Shown piece after piece: positions 45,589-56,126 of a DNA stretch of 64,000 bases (positions within the stretch are counted from its first letter, which is position 1; each line of letters begins with the position of its first letter). A program made the position numbers and the translations under genes. The notes beneath the pieces are model-generated. The model was not told where the DNA came from and did not search any database. It worked only from the letters and a program-made list of their open reading frames with translations. Location: positions 33,741-97,740 of the forward strand of contig JAHLKH010000095.1 of assembly GCA_025526915.1 (NCBI GenBank). Reading direction: 5' to 3'. The DNA comes from Entophlyctis helioformis. Its lineage: Eukaryota; Chytridiomycota; Chytridiomycetes; Chytridiales; Chytriomycetaceae.

Positions 45589-46499
45589 ATGACCGACGCT
45601 GCCGTCCAACTGCCGCCGCTCTGCCAGGCCGAGCTGCTCCTGCCGGCCGGCCCCGGGACTCGCGCGCCGCCACGCTGCGCACTCTCCGCTACTGGCGAGT
45701 GGCCGACCCATCCCGCCTGCACATCGACCTGCCGGCCGCAAAGTCGCATCTGTGGGCACCCGTCTGGGGTGCGTCGCTGCTGCTCGCCCAGCTGGCCGCC
45801 GCTCTCGATCTGTCGGGCGGCCTGCGCGCGCTGGACTTGGGTGCCGGCACCGGGCTGTCCAGCCTCGCTCTCGTGTCGAGCGGCGCGGATCGGGTGCTTG
45901 CGACTGACATTGCACCCGAGGCCCTGGAGATTGGACGGCGCAACACTGGGTGCGTGGCGTGTGCGTGTGCGTGTGCGTGTGCGTGTGGTGCACTGGATCG
46001 GCACTCACTCGTCTCGTGCCTCGCCAGATCTGAATGGCTTCGGTGCCGACCGCCTGTCGTTTGAGTTCCTGAACTGGCATGCCCCGCTTGACGATGCGCT
46101 GCATGGCCAGTTTGATCTCGTTGTGGGTGCAGACGTCATCTACATGCGCAACAGTCTCGCGCCTATTGCGCGTATCCTTGCGCTTGGCCTTTGCGACGGT
46201 GGGCTGGGCCTGGTGGTCGATCCTGGACGCCCCAATGTCGAAGACTTTGAAGATGCGTGCATGGGTGAGTGGGCAGCAGCACGAGTGCTCGACTGGCTGG
46301 CTGGCTGGCCGACTAACGTATCGATGTAGATCTAGGCTTGACAGCAAGCCACCATGACTTGTTTGGGTTTGCAGCTGCTGGACAGAGTGCCATGGCCAAG
46401 GCGACTGTCGTCGTGGTGGTCAAAGGTGCAGCGACCAGTCGCACCGCAGCCATTCAGTCCAAGGTGGCTGCGTTCTGCCAAGACTTCCAGAAGAAATAG
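45589..46499 (+). CDS. family-16 (METTL21-like) protein methyltransferase
   Basis: SAM-dependent lysine methyltransferase of the Pfam Methyltransf_16 type, whose members modify elongation factors and chaperones. Motif I is ALDLGAGTGLSSLAL, preceded by HLWAPVWGASLLLAQ (the family W..) and followed by VLATDIAPEALEIGRRNTG. The second exon (46026-46263) has FDLVVGADVIYMRNSLAPIA; the third (46330-46499) ends VVVVKGAATSRT.... The likely ATG (45589) is in a different frame from motif I; one base missing in CCCCGGG at 45651-45657 would connect them through AELLLPAGPRDSRAAT. The intron at 45950-46025 contains a (GTGTGC)n run. Starts 36 bp after the LSM5 stop. Confidence 0.78.
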
Positions 46500-46545
46500 A
46501 TCCAGACTGTCATTATTGTCTAACACGCAGACGACATGCAGGCCG

Positions 46546-47583
46546 TCACGAGACGATCTCAAGAGACTCGGCGAGGCTGATGGCGCCATTGACCAGAGGG
46601 ATGAGATGGTCCAGCCCAAAAAGAAGCGACGTGTCTGGGCCCTCGGACGCATCCACGTACTTGGCGTGGCTAAAGTCGACCAGCCGCACCTGGACATGCG
46701 GCTCGGGCGACGCGTCGGCCACGGCAGGCTGCGGCAGGCCCTCGTACACAATCAGCACCGACCCGCCGTACATGCGCGTGTACGACACAGCCATCATCTC
46801 GCGCAACGCCACGAGCTTGTCGCGGATCGCGACCATGGCGGCCAGCGTCGATGCAGCCACCTGCGCCAGGACCGCATCGCCGACCCGTAACCCGAAAAAG
46901 GTCTCGATGCCGACATGCAGCTGGTCGGCCGTGAGCGAGCGGCCAAACGAGCGGTCGTGCACGTCGTACTGGCCGGTGTGCGCGTGGAACACCTTGACGC
47001 CGCACAGCCGCAGGCCGGTGGCGCCAGACGTGGTCTCGACAGCCTGCTGCTCCATGCGCTTGCGCTTCTCGGGCGATGCGTCGTCGCCGTAGAGCTGAGT
47101 GCCGAGCTTGATGTCTGCGATGCACGGCTTGGTGAACCCGGCGGTCAGGTTGCCGAGCAGCACGGCGAGCTCGAGGGTCGCCTCGCCCGCCGCCTCTCCA
47201 CCAGCACCAGCACCAGCCGCCTCGCCGTCCTTGGCCGCAAAGTCAATGTGCGCCGAGCCGTGGAACGGCGGCAGGAAGGCGGTGTACAGCGCCGGGATGC
47301 GCAGCGGGGCCGCCTGCAGGAAGTCGACCTCGATCTGCGTCGTCTGCTTGGCGAGGATGCCGCCGGGCAGCAGCCGGATCTGGCCGGCGTGGCCAGCGAC
47401 CTGGTGCTCAAAGGCCCGCGCTGCGTCCTTGGTCAGCTTGGCCTTGGCGGGCACGGGCACGGGCACGGGCGCTGGGGCGGCGTCGGCGTTAGTGTCGGGC
47501 GTTGGACTCATGTTCGTGGTCTTGCTGGCTTGCTGGGCAACCTCAGCGGTGGCTTTGCCACAAAACCGACAATCCAACGACAT
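46546..47583 (-). CDS. inositol polyphosphate kinase (IPMK/Arg82-like)
   Basis: Single exon, 321-345 residues depending on start. The catalytic signature PCIADIKLGTQLYGDDAS (PxxxDxKxG) is intact, followed by the typical TSGATGLRLCGVKVF. The C-terminal VRLVDFSHAKYVD (the D-x-A/S-H metal-binding segment) and FGLDHLIPLV complete the fold. These kinases make IP4/IP5 in the nucleus and affect transcription and mRNA export. ATGs at 47583 and 47511 are both possible; 47511 begins a Pro/Val-rich linker right before the fold, whereas the ATG at 47583 overlaps the start codon of the divergent ERO1 gene. Confidence 0.88.
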   Translation of the reverse strand: MSLDCRFCGKATAEVAQQASKTTNMSPTPDTNADAAPAPVPVPVPAKAKLTKDAARAFEHQVAGHAGQIRLLPGGILAKQTTQIEVDFLQAAPLRIPALYTAFLPPFHGSAHIDFAAKDGEAAGAGAGGEAAGEATLELAVLLGNLTAGFTKPCIADIKLGTQLYGDDASPEKRKRMEQQAVETTSGATGLRLCGVKVFHAHTGQYDVHDRSFGRSLTADQLHVGIETFFGLRVGDAVLAQVAASTLAAMVAIRDKLVALREMMAVSYTRMYGGSVLIVYEGLPQPAVADASPEPHVQVRLVDFSHAKYVDASEGPDTSLLFGLDHLIPLVNGAISLAESLEIVS

Positions 47584-49720
47584 GGACGACAGGCAGCGGG
47601 CTCACGCGGGCATCGTGCGCACGGCAGGCATCGCGGTCGTGCTGGCGGCGGGCATTCTGGCTGCGGCGGGCAGTGCCTCGGCTGCGCTACAGCATCAGCA
47701 ACAGCAACAGCATCAGACACAGCAGCAGCAGCACTCGCAAGGAGTGCGCATGTCGTCGGGCATGCGTGGTGGCATCGGCGTGCCGTCGTCTGCATCTCCA
47801 GGCGCAGCCGGCGCGGCAGCAGGCACGGGCGGCGAGGCTTGGGCCCCGCTCATGGCCGCTGCGTTCTCGGGCAGCGGAGGCGCCGGCGGGCTGGGCGCCA
47901 TCCCGGCGGCGTTTGGCGGTAGCAGCGGCATGTACAGCGCGGCACCCAAGACGCCGTTGTCGCTCGAGCACTGCTCGCTGGTACGTCCCACGCTCTGGAC
48001 GTTCCGTGCGGTTCTTGCCGGCCGTGGATGTGCAGGCGTGTCGACGCTGACGAGTCCTGACGTGGCACTCGGACGGCAACGGCCGATCGCAACGCAACGC
48101 CGCACACGCTGACCCTTGCATCCCACACACAGCCCGCCGGTGTTGTCAAGGACACGTGCTGCAGGTTCCAGACCGCACAGGATGTCAGTGCACGGCTGCT
48201 GCCCGTCCTCAACGATCTGGTCAAGACGACCGTGTTTCGGTACTTCAAAGTCAACCTGCACAAGGACTGTCCGTTCTGGGACGAGAACGCGCTGTGTGTC
48301 TTGCGCGACTGCACTGTGACCGAGGCAACCGAGGTGCGTCTTGCATGCGTGCGTCCTCATGGCCGTGCCGTCTTGAGTTGCTCAGCGCAGAATGGCATCG
48401 CACAAACTCACATGGATGCAATGCACGCGCAGAACGAGATCCCCGCCCAATGGCGCAAGGATGCTCTTTCGTCTGTCGACTGGGGCCAGAGCAAGTCCAA
48501 GGGATTCAGTCTTGTGAAAAAGTGCGAGTCCAACGACGACTTTTGCCAGCTGGATGAGGACACTGATGGTGCGTGCTTTGGCTGTCTGCTCTGTTGTATC
48601 CTATCCTGTCCCATCCTGCCATGTCCTGTCCTGTCATGGCCTGTCGCGTTGATGCCATTGACTTACACAGCCGTGCATACCATCCAACAGAGGGATTCTA
48701 TGTCAACCTGATCAAGAACCCAGAACGGTACACGGGCTACAGTGGCGAGTCGGCCGCGCGTGTGTGGAAGGCCATCTACGACGAAAACTGCTTTGGCTTA
48801 TCCAAGCGCTTCACGGACCGATCGCCCGCATCGGCCCTGTCTCTCGAGCGCAACGTCGACGATGTGTGCACAGAGAAGCGTGCCTTTTACAAGCTCATCT
48901 CTGGGTTACACAGCTCCATTTCCATCCACATTTGCGATCAGTGGCTGGACCCCAAGACTGGCCAATGGGTATGCATGACCTCGCTGCATGTTTTCCACAT
49001 CTGCCGTATTGGATGGTCTGACACGATGCATGCACTGTGGTGGCGGTGACCAGATCAAGAACCTCGACTGCTATGAAGAGCGCATCGCAAGACATCCCGA
49101 GCGACTCGAGAACCTGTATTTTGTGTGGGCAGTGGCTACCCGCGCCATGTCCAAACTGTCGCCGTACTTGCGCGGACACCCCTTCTGCAAGGGCATGAAC
49201 GATGAGGCTCTTGTCCACCAACACGTGCGTCAGGTTGCCGAGATTGTTGCAACCTGTCCGTCCACTTTCGACGAGACAACCATGTTTGCTCAGGCGCCAT
49301 ACCAGGTTCGTTTGCTCTTGATTGCCTTGTGATGCAGCGTCCACCTGCCATGAGCTCACAGCCATTCCACGGACAGGAGTTAAAAACAGAGTTCAAGGAG
49401 CACTTCCGCAACATCTCGCGCATCATGGACTGTGTTGGCTGCGAAAAGTGTCGTCTGTGGGGCAAACTCCAGGTCACGGGCCTTGGAACAGCACTCAAGG
49501 TCTTGTTCTCGTACGGCGACAACCCCGCCGAGTATCGGCTGACGCGGTCTGAGCTCGTGGCGCTCGTCAACGGCTACCACCGTCTGTGTGAGAGTGTGCA
49601 AGCAGTCGAAGGGTTCCAGAGCATGATTGCAGACAAGTACGGCATCACTGTTGTGCAGCAGCCCAAGGAAGCGCGTAAAGCTCCGATCGCCAATGTCAAG
49701 ACAGTCCAAGGTGAGCCATG

Positions 49721-49780
<60 letters not shown>

Positions 49781-50387
49781 AATGCAGGTACTTTTTGCTC
49801 ACATGCTGTGCATGGGTTCCTGCTTGTTTGCAGACACCGAACCGGTCAAGAACGAGCCGGTCAAGGATGAGCCGGTCAATGAGGCCGAGTACGGTACCGA
49901 AGCCAATCCACGCAAGCTGACGGCAGAGTACCTGCTGCAAAACATGTCAAACGGCGATCCGCGATGGCCCGTCTTCTACTGGATCGGCGCCATTATTGCT
50001 GTGCTGGGCACCATCCGCATCTTCCAGAAAGCGTACAGCAAGAACGTTGCCCAGGAGATCCAGGCGTCCCGCGACCGTGTTCTCGGCAAAGACGCCAGCG
50101 AAGCCAATGGCGACATTATCGGCGCGGGCGGTGGCAGTGACGCCGATGCCGACGCGATCGATGCAGAGCGGCAGCGCAACCGCGATGCCAGGGGCCGCGA
50201 GCGTGTCAAGGTCAGCCCTGTCCGCACCAGCCCGCTCCGGAGTAGCGTCAGTGCACGATCGCCGGGGTCGGCCAGCAGCCCCGTGTACTCGCCTGTCGAG
50301 CTCGTCCATGACAACAACACGGTGCTCGATCCTCCGCCGCGGCCAGCCAAGGCAGGCGGACTCAAGAACCGCAAGCGTGCCGACTAG
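47582..50387 (+). CDS. ERO1: ERO1, ER oxidoreductin
   Basis: FAD-dependent oxidase that reoxidises protein disulfide isomerase in the ER. Seven exons: 47582-47980, 48133-48333, 48433-48568, 48691-48968, 49054-49305, 49377-49710, 49834-50387. Signal peptide GIAVVLAAGILAAAGSASA. Motifs: KDTCCRF, YFKVNLHKDCPFW with ALCVLRDC (shuttle cysteines), NPERYTGYSG, HSSISIHICDQWLDP, and the active site MDCVGCEKCRLWGK (CxxCxxC). After the fold an acidic EPVKNEPVKDEP linker leads to a membrane segment (VFYWIGAIIAVLGTIRIF) and a basic tail, unlike soluble animal Ero1. All phases agree. The last intron holds a long GT repeat. Confidence 0.95.
49728..49780 (+). repeat. (GT)n microsatellite in ERO1 intron
   Basis: Pure GT run of about 53 nt starting some 15 nt after the 5' splice site of the last ERO1 intron. 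Confidence 0.95.
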
Positions 50388-50521
50388 ACGAGATGGTGCA
50401 AGGTGCTCGACACTGCCGTGAACTACTGGACACAATGAATGTAATCCCAAGTTTTTTACTGTCGAGTCTTTCTCTAACATAAAGATGCAGATAGGCGATA
50501 TGGATGGACGGAAGGCGGAGA

Positions 50522-53162
50522 TCAGAAGAAAGCAAGAGGGGCGAGGAAGGCAGCGACCACCGACACGATCGATGCAGCAGCGGTCGCGGCACCGCTGAGG
50601 ACGGGCTCGGCGTCCTCCTTGGTGCCGTAGTAGCCGGCGGCCTCCGTAGTGGCGGCAGGGGTGGCGGCAGGCTTCGTGTAGGCCGCGTGGACGCTGTAAG
50701 TGGCAATGGGAGGAAGGTACACGGCCGTCTTGGTCTCGGAGATGACGGGAGCGACGGTGGAGGTGGCTGCGACGGTAGCGGTGGACACAACGGGAGCGGC
50801 CTTGGTCGTGGTGGTGGCAACGACAACGGGAGCAACAGTCGTGGTGGAAGCAGCAACAACAACGGGGGCGACAGTCGTGGTGGAAGCAGCAACAACAACG
50901 GGGGCAACGGTAGTGGTTGAAGCGGAGACCACGGGAGCAACCGTCGTGGTGGAAGTAGCGACACGAGCGACAGTCGTGGTCGAAGCAGCAGGGGCAGCCG
51001 TCGTAGTCGTCGTCTCAGCAGCAGGGCCTGTAAAAAGCACGCGTCAGACTCGGATTGGCAGCCACGCGACAACCATGCGACTGGACTTACAGAGAGGAAG
51101 GTTGCAGTCGACACCCTCGTGGCCATCGGGCACACAAACCTGGGTGTTGTCACCGTTACAGAAGTATAGCGCAGGACCCCAGTTGGGCAGCGTGCCCACG
51201 AGTCCCTCGTTCTTGTCAAACAGGAACGAGCCCATGCTCGGAATGTCGGACAGCGACGACGGGAGCTGTCCCGTCAGCTTGTTGGCGCTGATGTACAGAG
51301 AATTGAGGCTGGCAAGAGAACCGATGTCGCTGGGGATAGGGCCGGACAGCTCGTTGCTGTCGATCGAAAGGAACTCGAGCGCAGACAGCTTGGTGATGGA
51401 TGCGGGGATCGTGCCGTTGAGTCTGTTGCCGGAAAGGAAACTGTGTGCACGGGTAGGGGCGTGGGCGTGGGTCAGAACAGAACACGCGACCGTTTGTCGG
51501 TGTGCATGGGAGCGACGTACATGACGGCAAGCTTGCTGACATCGCCGATGTTGGTGGGCAGCGAACCCTTGAGGCCAAGACCGACCATGTCGCTAGCGAT
51601 GTACAAGTGCGAGTTGTAAACATAGTGTGGATCTGCTCATCCATCTCGCGCATCGCAGCTTACATGTACTCAAGGCCCTTGAAGTCGACGAGCCAGTCGC
51701 CGATCGTGTTGGTCTCGGTGTCAAACTGGTTGTAGCCGAGGGCAAGGTAGCCAAGCGACGTGAGCGACTTGATGACATTGAGAGAGCCGGTCAGCTTGTT
51801 GTTGCTGACATCGCTGTGTACGAGATGTGGTCAGTAGGGCTGATCACTTGATGCGCTGGTTTGGGTCAGCGCGTTGGCAAGCACTTACAGCTGTCTGAGG
51901 TTCTGGAGGTTGGAAAAGCTGGTGGGAATCGAGCCGGTGAGCTTGTTGAACGTGGTGCGGCTTGGTGGGATGGACGGTCATGCCACGCAAGAGTGTCAGT
52001 CGCGCGAGCCGGCCAAGGCGAGGTGAGGTGAGGTGAGGTGAGGTGAAGGCGTGTCGCCATCAGGACTTACAACAGCACCAGGTTGCTGAGGTTGCCGAGC
52101 TCGGTGGGCAGCTCGCCAGTGAGCAGGTTCGAGTTCAGGTCGCTGGCAGTGCACAGATTCACAGTCGGGGAGTTTGTGAGGGGCGATGGTTAGATGAGCT
52201 GTTCAGACACATGCGACAGACAGCCGAGCGCCGACGACGTGCTTACAGGACAGCGAGCTGAGAGAGCTTGCCAAACGAGCGCGGGATCTCGCCGGTGAGC
52301 TTGGTGTCGCCGAGGTAGAGCTCCTGGAGGTTGGACAGATCGCCAAGGGAAGCGGGGATCGTGCTGTTGAGCTTGTTCGAGCCAAGCGAGCTGATACACA
52401 GTTGTTGTGAGTTGGCAGGTCAGCCTCATGCAGCCAACACAATGGCAGTGCAATCCAAACGCACAGCACAGTGAGACCCTTGAGCGAGCCGATCGACTCG
52501 CTGATGGTGCCGGTAAGGAGGTTGCTGCCGAGGTTGAGGCGCTTGAGGTTGGCGAGGGTTTTCAGCTCGGGGATCGATCCGGTCAGCTTGTTGGCGCTGA
52601 GATCGAGCACCTCGAGGCTGGTCATGGAGCCGAAGACGTCGGGCAGCGTGCCATCAAGCTTGTTGCGATCGGCCACGAGCGACTTGAGGTTCGTGAGCTT
52701 GCTGAACGAGGCAGGGATGGTGCCTGTGAAGGAGTTGCGGGACAAGGTACTGCAGAGATGCAGCCGTGTGAGTGGTCATCAGACACGGGGGATAGCTTCT
52801 CGTGTTTGGCAGGACAGCCACATTGCCGTGCAGTGCACATCGAGCGAGAGTGGTGGAGACACCATACACGTACAGCGTGCGCAGGGAAGTGAGGTTGCCG
52901 AGAGCCTCGGGGATGGTGCCGGGGATCTTCATGCGGGAAATGTCGCTGTTCAGGTAGTTGAAGGGGCAGGCGAGTCAGCACAGAGCGAGCGAGTCGGCAC
53001 AGAGCGGGTCGGCCAGCATCCAACTCACACTGCAGTCACACGCTTGTCGGTGGGGTCGCACTTGGTGATGGCCGTGAGGGTGCAGCAGTCGGTGACGGTC
53101 GCATTGAAGACGGTCGGGAAGGCGGTCGCAAGGGCGGCGCAGTCGGCAGAGAGGGACGTCAT
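50522..53162 (-). CDS. GPI-anchored extracellular LRR protein
   Basis: About 11-12 exons, most holding one or two plant-type leucine-rich repeats: ALGNLTSLRTLYV, NSFTGTIPASFSKLTNLKSL, NKLTGSIPELKTLANLKRL, KLTGEIPRSFGKLSQL, NLLTGELPTELGNLSNLV, NKLTGSIPTSFSNLQNLRQL, NKLTGQLPSSLSDIPSM. A Cys-rich cap precedes them (DCAALATAFPTVF...DCCTLTAITKCD) and another follows (CVPDGHEGVDCNLPLC). Then comes a long Thr/Ala/Val stalk encoded by imperfect repeats at 50730-51030, and a hydrophobic end (AASIVSVVAAFLAPLAFF) fit for GPI addition. The ATG at 53162 gives no convincing signal peptide; an upstream leader exon may exist. Likely wall or surface protein. Confidence 0.78.
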
Positions 53163-53477
53163 GGCTGAAGGTAAGATGGATGGAGGGGAGGGCGAGATTG
53201 CCGAGCGTCGCTGTTTATGAGGACGCTGTCGTTGAGGCGCACGACTTTAGAATCTGATTTCATATTACCTATTTTGGGCATATTGATTCGGCACACGTGT
53301 AGTGCCACGTGTTTTACCACGCGCGCTCTGCCACGCGACAATAGGGCCACGCGACAGAGCCACGCGGTTTCATGCTTACATATCAGATCTGATGGTGTGG
53401 GCATCAATGCGAGCGATCTGCCAAGAAAGAAACAGGTTCATTGCTGCCGTCGTGGTGCTAACAACAAGCGTGGCCTA
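53163..53477. other. intergenic with two CACGTG palindromes
   Basis: 315 bp upstream of the LRR gene and downstream of the next minus-strand gene. Two E-box-type CACGTG words (53294-53299, 53306-53311) sit 12 bp apart, followed by three CCACGCG words to 53345. This may be a regulatory cluster for the LRR gene. No coding sequence is supported. Confidence 0.4.
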
Positions 53478-55076
53478 TCAGTCCCAGATCGACTTGCCCT
53501 TTGACTCGACAAACACAGTGCTTGAACTCGCCGAGGCATTCCCGCCACCGCGCGTATAGTTGCGTTCAAGCATGCGCTGCCGCTCTTTTTCGCGCTCCTT
53601 GCGTGCAAGCTCATCCACATGTGCGCGCTCCTGTGCTCGTCGGTGTTGCTTAAGCCGCTCTTCCTGTTCGCGGTCCAGCGCCTCTTTGGCCGCCTTGAGC
53701 CGCTCGGCCTTGCGCTGGTTCTCACGCTGCTTCTTGGTGATATCGGCCGCAGAGGCAGAGGATGACTGTGCATAGGACCGTGAGACGGTGGATGACGACG
53801 TCGAGCCGACAATTCGGAGTGTCTTTGGCGCATCTATCCACGGACATGACAGAACGAGCGTGAGAAGGAGCGGGGTCAAACAATGGCGAGGAGCAGTGTG
53901 GTTACCCTTTTTGCGAACGTCAATGACCTGCCAGCCATCCTCCACGGGCATCTCTGTTCCAGACACCTCGTCGGGCGACACGACCTTGAGCACGCGCGCA
54001 CGGTGCACAACCTCGTCATCTGCGTCCGTGCGCATGGCTCCGTCATCGGCCGGCTGTGGGGGAGGTGGTGCAAAGTATCCCTTGACACGACGTCCCTTGC
54101 TGTCCGTAACATGCTTTGCGGCTGGCTCGGCGTCGCTATCGTCCTCGTCGTCATCCTCATCACGATCAGAATCGGCCATCTCTGCAGCAGACTCGGACAG
54201 CAGCACAGCGCTGCCTGAGCTGGTGCCGGAGCGGCTCGCAGTCGTTTCGTTGTCCGATGGGTCATCCTGCCGCGACTTTTGTGGGCTGGTTGATGCTGCT
54301 CTAGGCGCAGATGCAGCCACAGCGTAGGATGCTGGCGCCGGCTGCTTGTTCTTGTTCTTGTTCTTCTTGCTCTTGGACGACGTTTCCTGTGAGACGATGG
54401 CCTCTGGGGTTGGGGCAGAAGCGGCCGAGGCAGTCGCGCTGGCTGCGGCAGCAGACGCATAGCTGGCTGTAAAAGTGGAAGCCGGCGATGTCGCGTCGAC
54501 CGGCTGCTTCGTGTCGTTGTTGCGTTTCTTGGCAGCCTTGCTGGACGCCTTGCTGTTGCTTGCGGAGCGGGCGGGAGCGGCAGATGACGCATCGGTGGTG
54601 TCGTCTGTGAGCGACACAACGTCTGCCTGTCTGCCTGCGCCGGCGGCGGCGGCTGTCGCAGCAGTCTTGGCGGTGGCAGTCTTGGCGCTGTTGCCGCTCT
54701 TTGAAGGCACAGATGCGGATGCGGATGTGGATGCTGTTGGAGCAGACGTCGATGCAGGCGCAGGCACAGCAGCAGCATTGGACGCCCGCTTCTTGCGCTT
54801 GCTGCTGCTGCTGCTGCCACCGCCAGCCGGGCCGCCGCTTGCAGCATCAAAGGCGCCGGGCAGCTGCTTTGTCTTGGAGCCGGCACCACCGGCCAGGGCA
54901 GGGCCGCTCGAGTTGCGCAGAACCAGATACGCCAGCGACACGCCCAGGATCAGCAGCAGCGGCGTGCTCCACGCCCTCGACGACTCGGCCGCCGCCTTCT
55001 CCATCAGCAGCCGCTGCTGCTGCTCGTACTGCTTCTCAAGCATCTGCCTCGTCAGCCGCTCCTCAAACGTTGCCAT
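53478..55076 (-). CDS. membrane-anchored coiled-coil hypothetical protein
   Basis: Two exons (55076-53906, 53833-53478), in phase, about 508 residues. N-terminal amphipathic helix (RLTRQMLEKQYEQQQRLLME) then a single membrane segment (TPLLLILGVSLAYLVLRN). The middle is Ser/Ala/Lys-rich and disordered, with an acidic run (DSDRDEDDDEDDSDAEPA). VEDGWQVIDVRKK precedes the intron. The end is a long Arg/Glu/Lys helix (NQRKAERLKAAKEALDREQE) and a terminal ...SKGKSIWD. Similar tail-anchored or signal-anchored proteins with a terminal Trp occur widely in fungi and animals without a settled function; I cannot name it. Confidence 0.65.
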   Translation of the reverse strand: MATFEERLTRQMLEKQYEQQQRLLMEKAAAESSRAWSTPLLLILGVSLAYLVLRNSSGPALAGGAGSKTKQLPGAFDAASGGPAGGGSSSSSKRKKRASNAAAVPAPASTSAPTASTSASASVPSKSGNSAKTATAKTAATAAAAGAGRQADVVSLTDDTTDASSAAPARSASNSKASSKAAKKRNNDTKQPVDATSPASTFTASYASAAAASATASAASAPTPEAIVSQETSSKSKKNKNKNKQPAPASYAVAASAPRAASTSPQKSRQDDPSDNETTASRSGTSSGSAVLLSESAAEMADSDRDEDDDEDDSDAEPAAKHVTDSKGRRVKGYFAPPPPQPADDGAMRTDADDEVVHRARVLKVVSPDEVSGTEMPVEDGWQVIDVRKKGNHTAPRHCLTPLLLTLVLSCPWIDAPKTLRIVGSTSSSTVSRSYAQSSSASAADITKKQRENQRKAERLKAAKEALDREQEERLKQHRRAQERAHVDELARKEREKERQRMLERNYTRGGGNASASSSTVFVESKGKSIWD

Positions 55077-55129
55077 GCTGCTATTGAGTTGCAACGAATG
55101 AATCCCAAATCCTGCCTCCAAACTAACAA

Positions 55130-56014
55130 ATGTCGTCGAAATCCGCCAAGGCTCCCAAACGTATGTTCCGCGAGATTCACCGCATGGGCTGCAGGGTTGT
55201 GCTTGTGCACTGACCGACTGGCTGCACATGCCATGCCGTGCCATGCCGTGTCATGCCATGCGATGCCGTGCCATCGGACCCGCAGCCCTTAGCCCCCTCA
55301 TCCAGGGCTGGCTCGTCCTCTACAACATCGCCTCGCTCGTCGGCTGGGGCGCCGTGCTTGTGCAGCTTGTCCAGAGCCTCGTCGAGACCCAGGGCGACTT
55401 CACCGAGTCGTACGCTGCCGTCGGCCCGCTCGTCACCATCGTCCAGGCCTGCGCCATCCTCGAGATCTTCCACACCATCATCGGCGCCGTCAAGTCGTCG
55501 GTTGCCGTGACCACCATGCAGGTGTCGTCGCGCCTGCTGCTTGTCGCCGTCTGCCACTACTTTGCTGTGCCGGCCGTCCGCGAGCACTTTGCCTTCTCGA
55601 CCATGGTCATTGCGTGGTCCGTCACCGAGGTCATCCGCTACTCGTACTACGGCTTCAACCTCGTTGGTCTGCAGCCCGCGATCCTCGTGTGGGCCAGGTG
55701 AGCCGAGTCCGCCGGCACACGCTGTCGCTGCTGTCATTGCCACGGCGGCTTCTAACGTGCGATTGCTGCTCCTGCGAATGCACAGATACACGTTCTTCTT
55801 TGTGCTGTACCCGCTCGGCGCAGGCAGCGAGCTCTGGCTCGTCATCAACTCGCTCGAGTCTGCCAAGGCCGTCAGCTTTGCTCTGTACGCTCTCTTTGGC
55901 GTGATCGCTGCCATCTACGTGCCTGGCTTCTACGTCATGTACACGCACATGATCGGCCAGCGCCGCAAGTACCTCGGCGGCGGCGACAAGAAGGGCAAGA
56001 AGAAGACCGAGTGA
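55130..56014 (+). CDS. PHS1: very-long-chain 3-hydroxyacyl-CoA dehydratase (Phs1/HACD)
   Basis: ER membrane enzyme of the third step of fatty-acid elongation. Three exons (55130-55160, 55286-55697, 55786-56014) join in phase. Membrane segments and family motifs: IQGWLVLYNIASLVGWGAVL, VQACAILEIFHTIIGAVKSS, TTMQVSSRLLLVAVCHYFAV, then the active-site helix WSVTEVIRYSYYGFNLVGL (catalytic Tyr) and YTFFFVLYPLGAGSEL (catalytic Glu). A C-terminal lysine-rich tail (KKGKKKTE) looks like an ER-retention signal. Divergent from the coiled-coil gene, with 53 bp between starts. Intron 1 contains ATGCC-type short repeats (55225-55270). Confidence 0.95.
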
Positions 56015-56126
56015 TCGCCATCTCCCTGGCACTACCTCGCCGTCCATCCGTCCATCGGGTGTTTCCAGCGCAGACCCCCCAATAAACCACCCTTGTCGGA
56101 GTTTCCGTCCATCATTGATTCGACCG

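Noticed and set aside
43432..46347. 971-codon open frame on the minus strand
   Set aside because: It runs antisense through MOK, LSM5 and the methyltransferase and in another frame through the RING gene; its sequence is Arg/Pro/His-rich and matches nothing. It results from GC-rich sequence.
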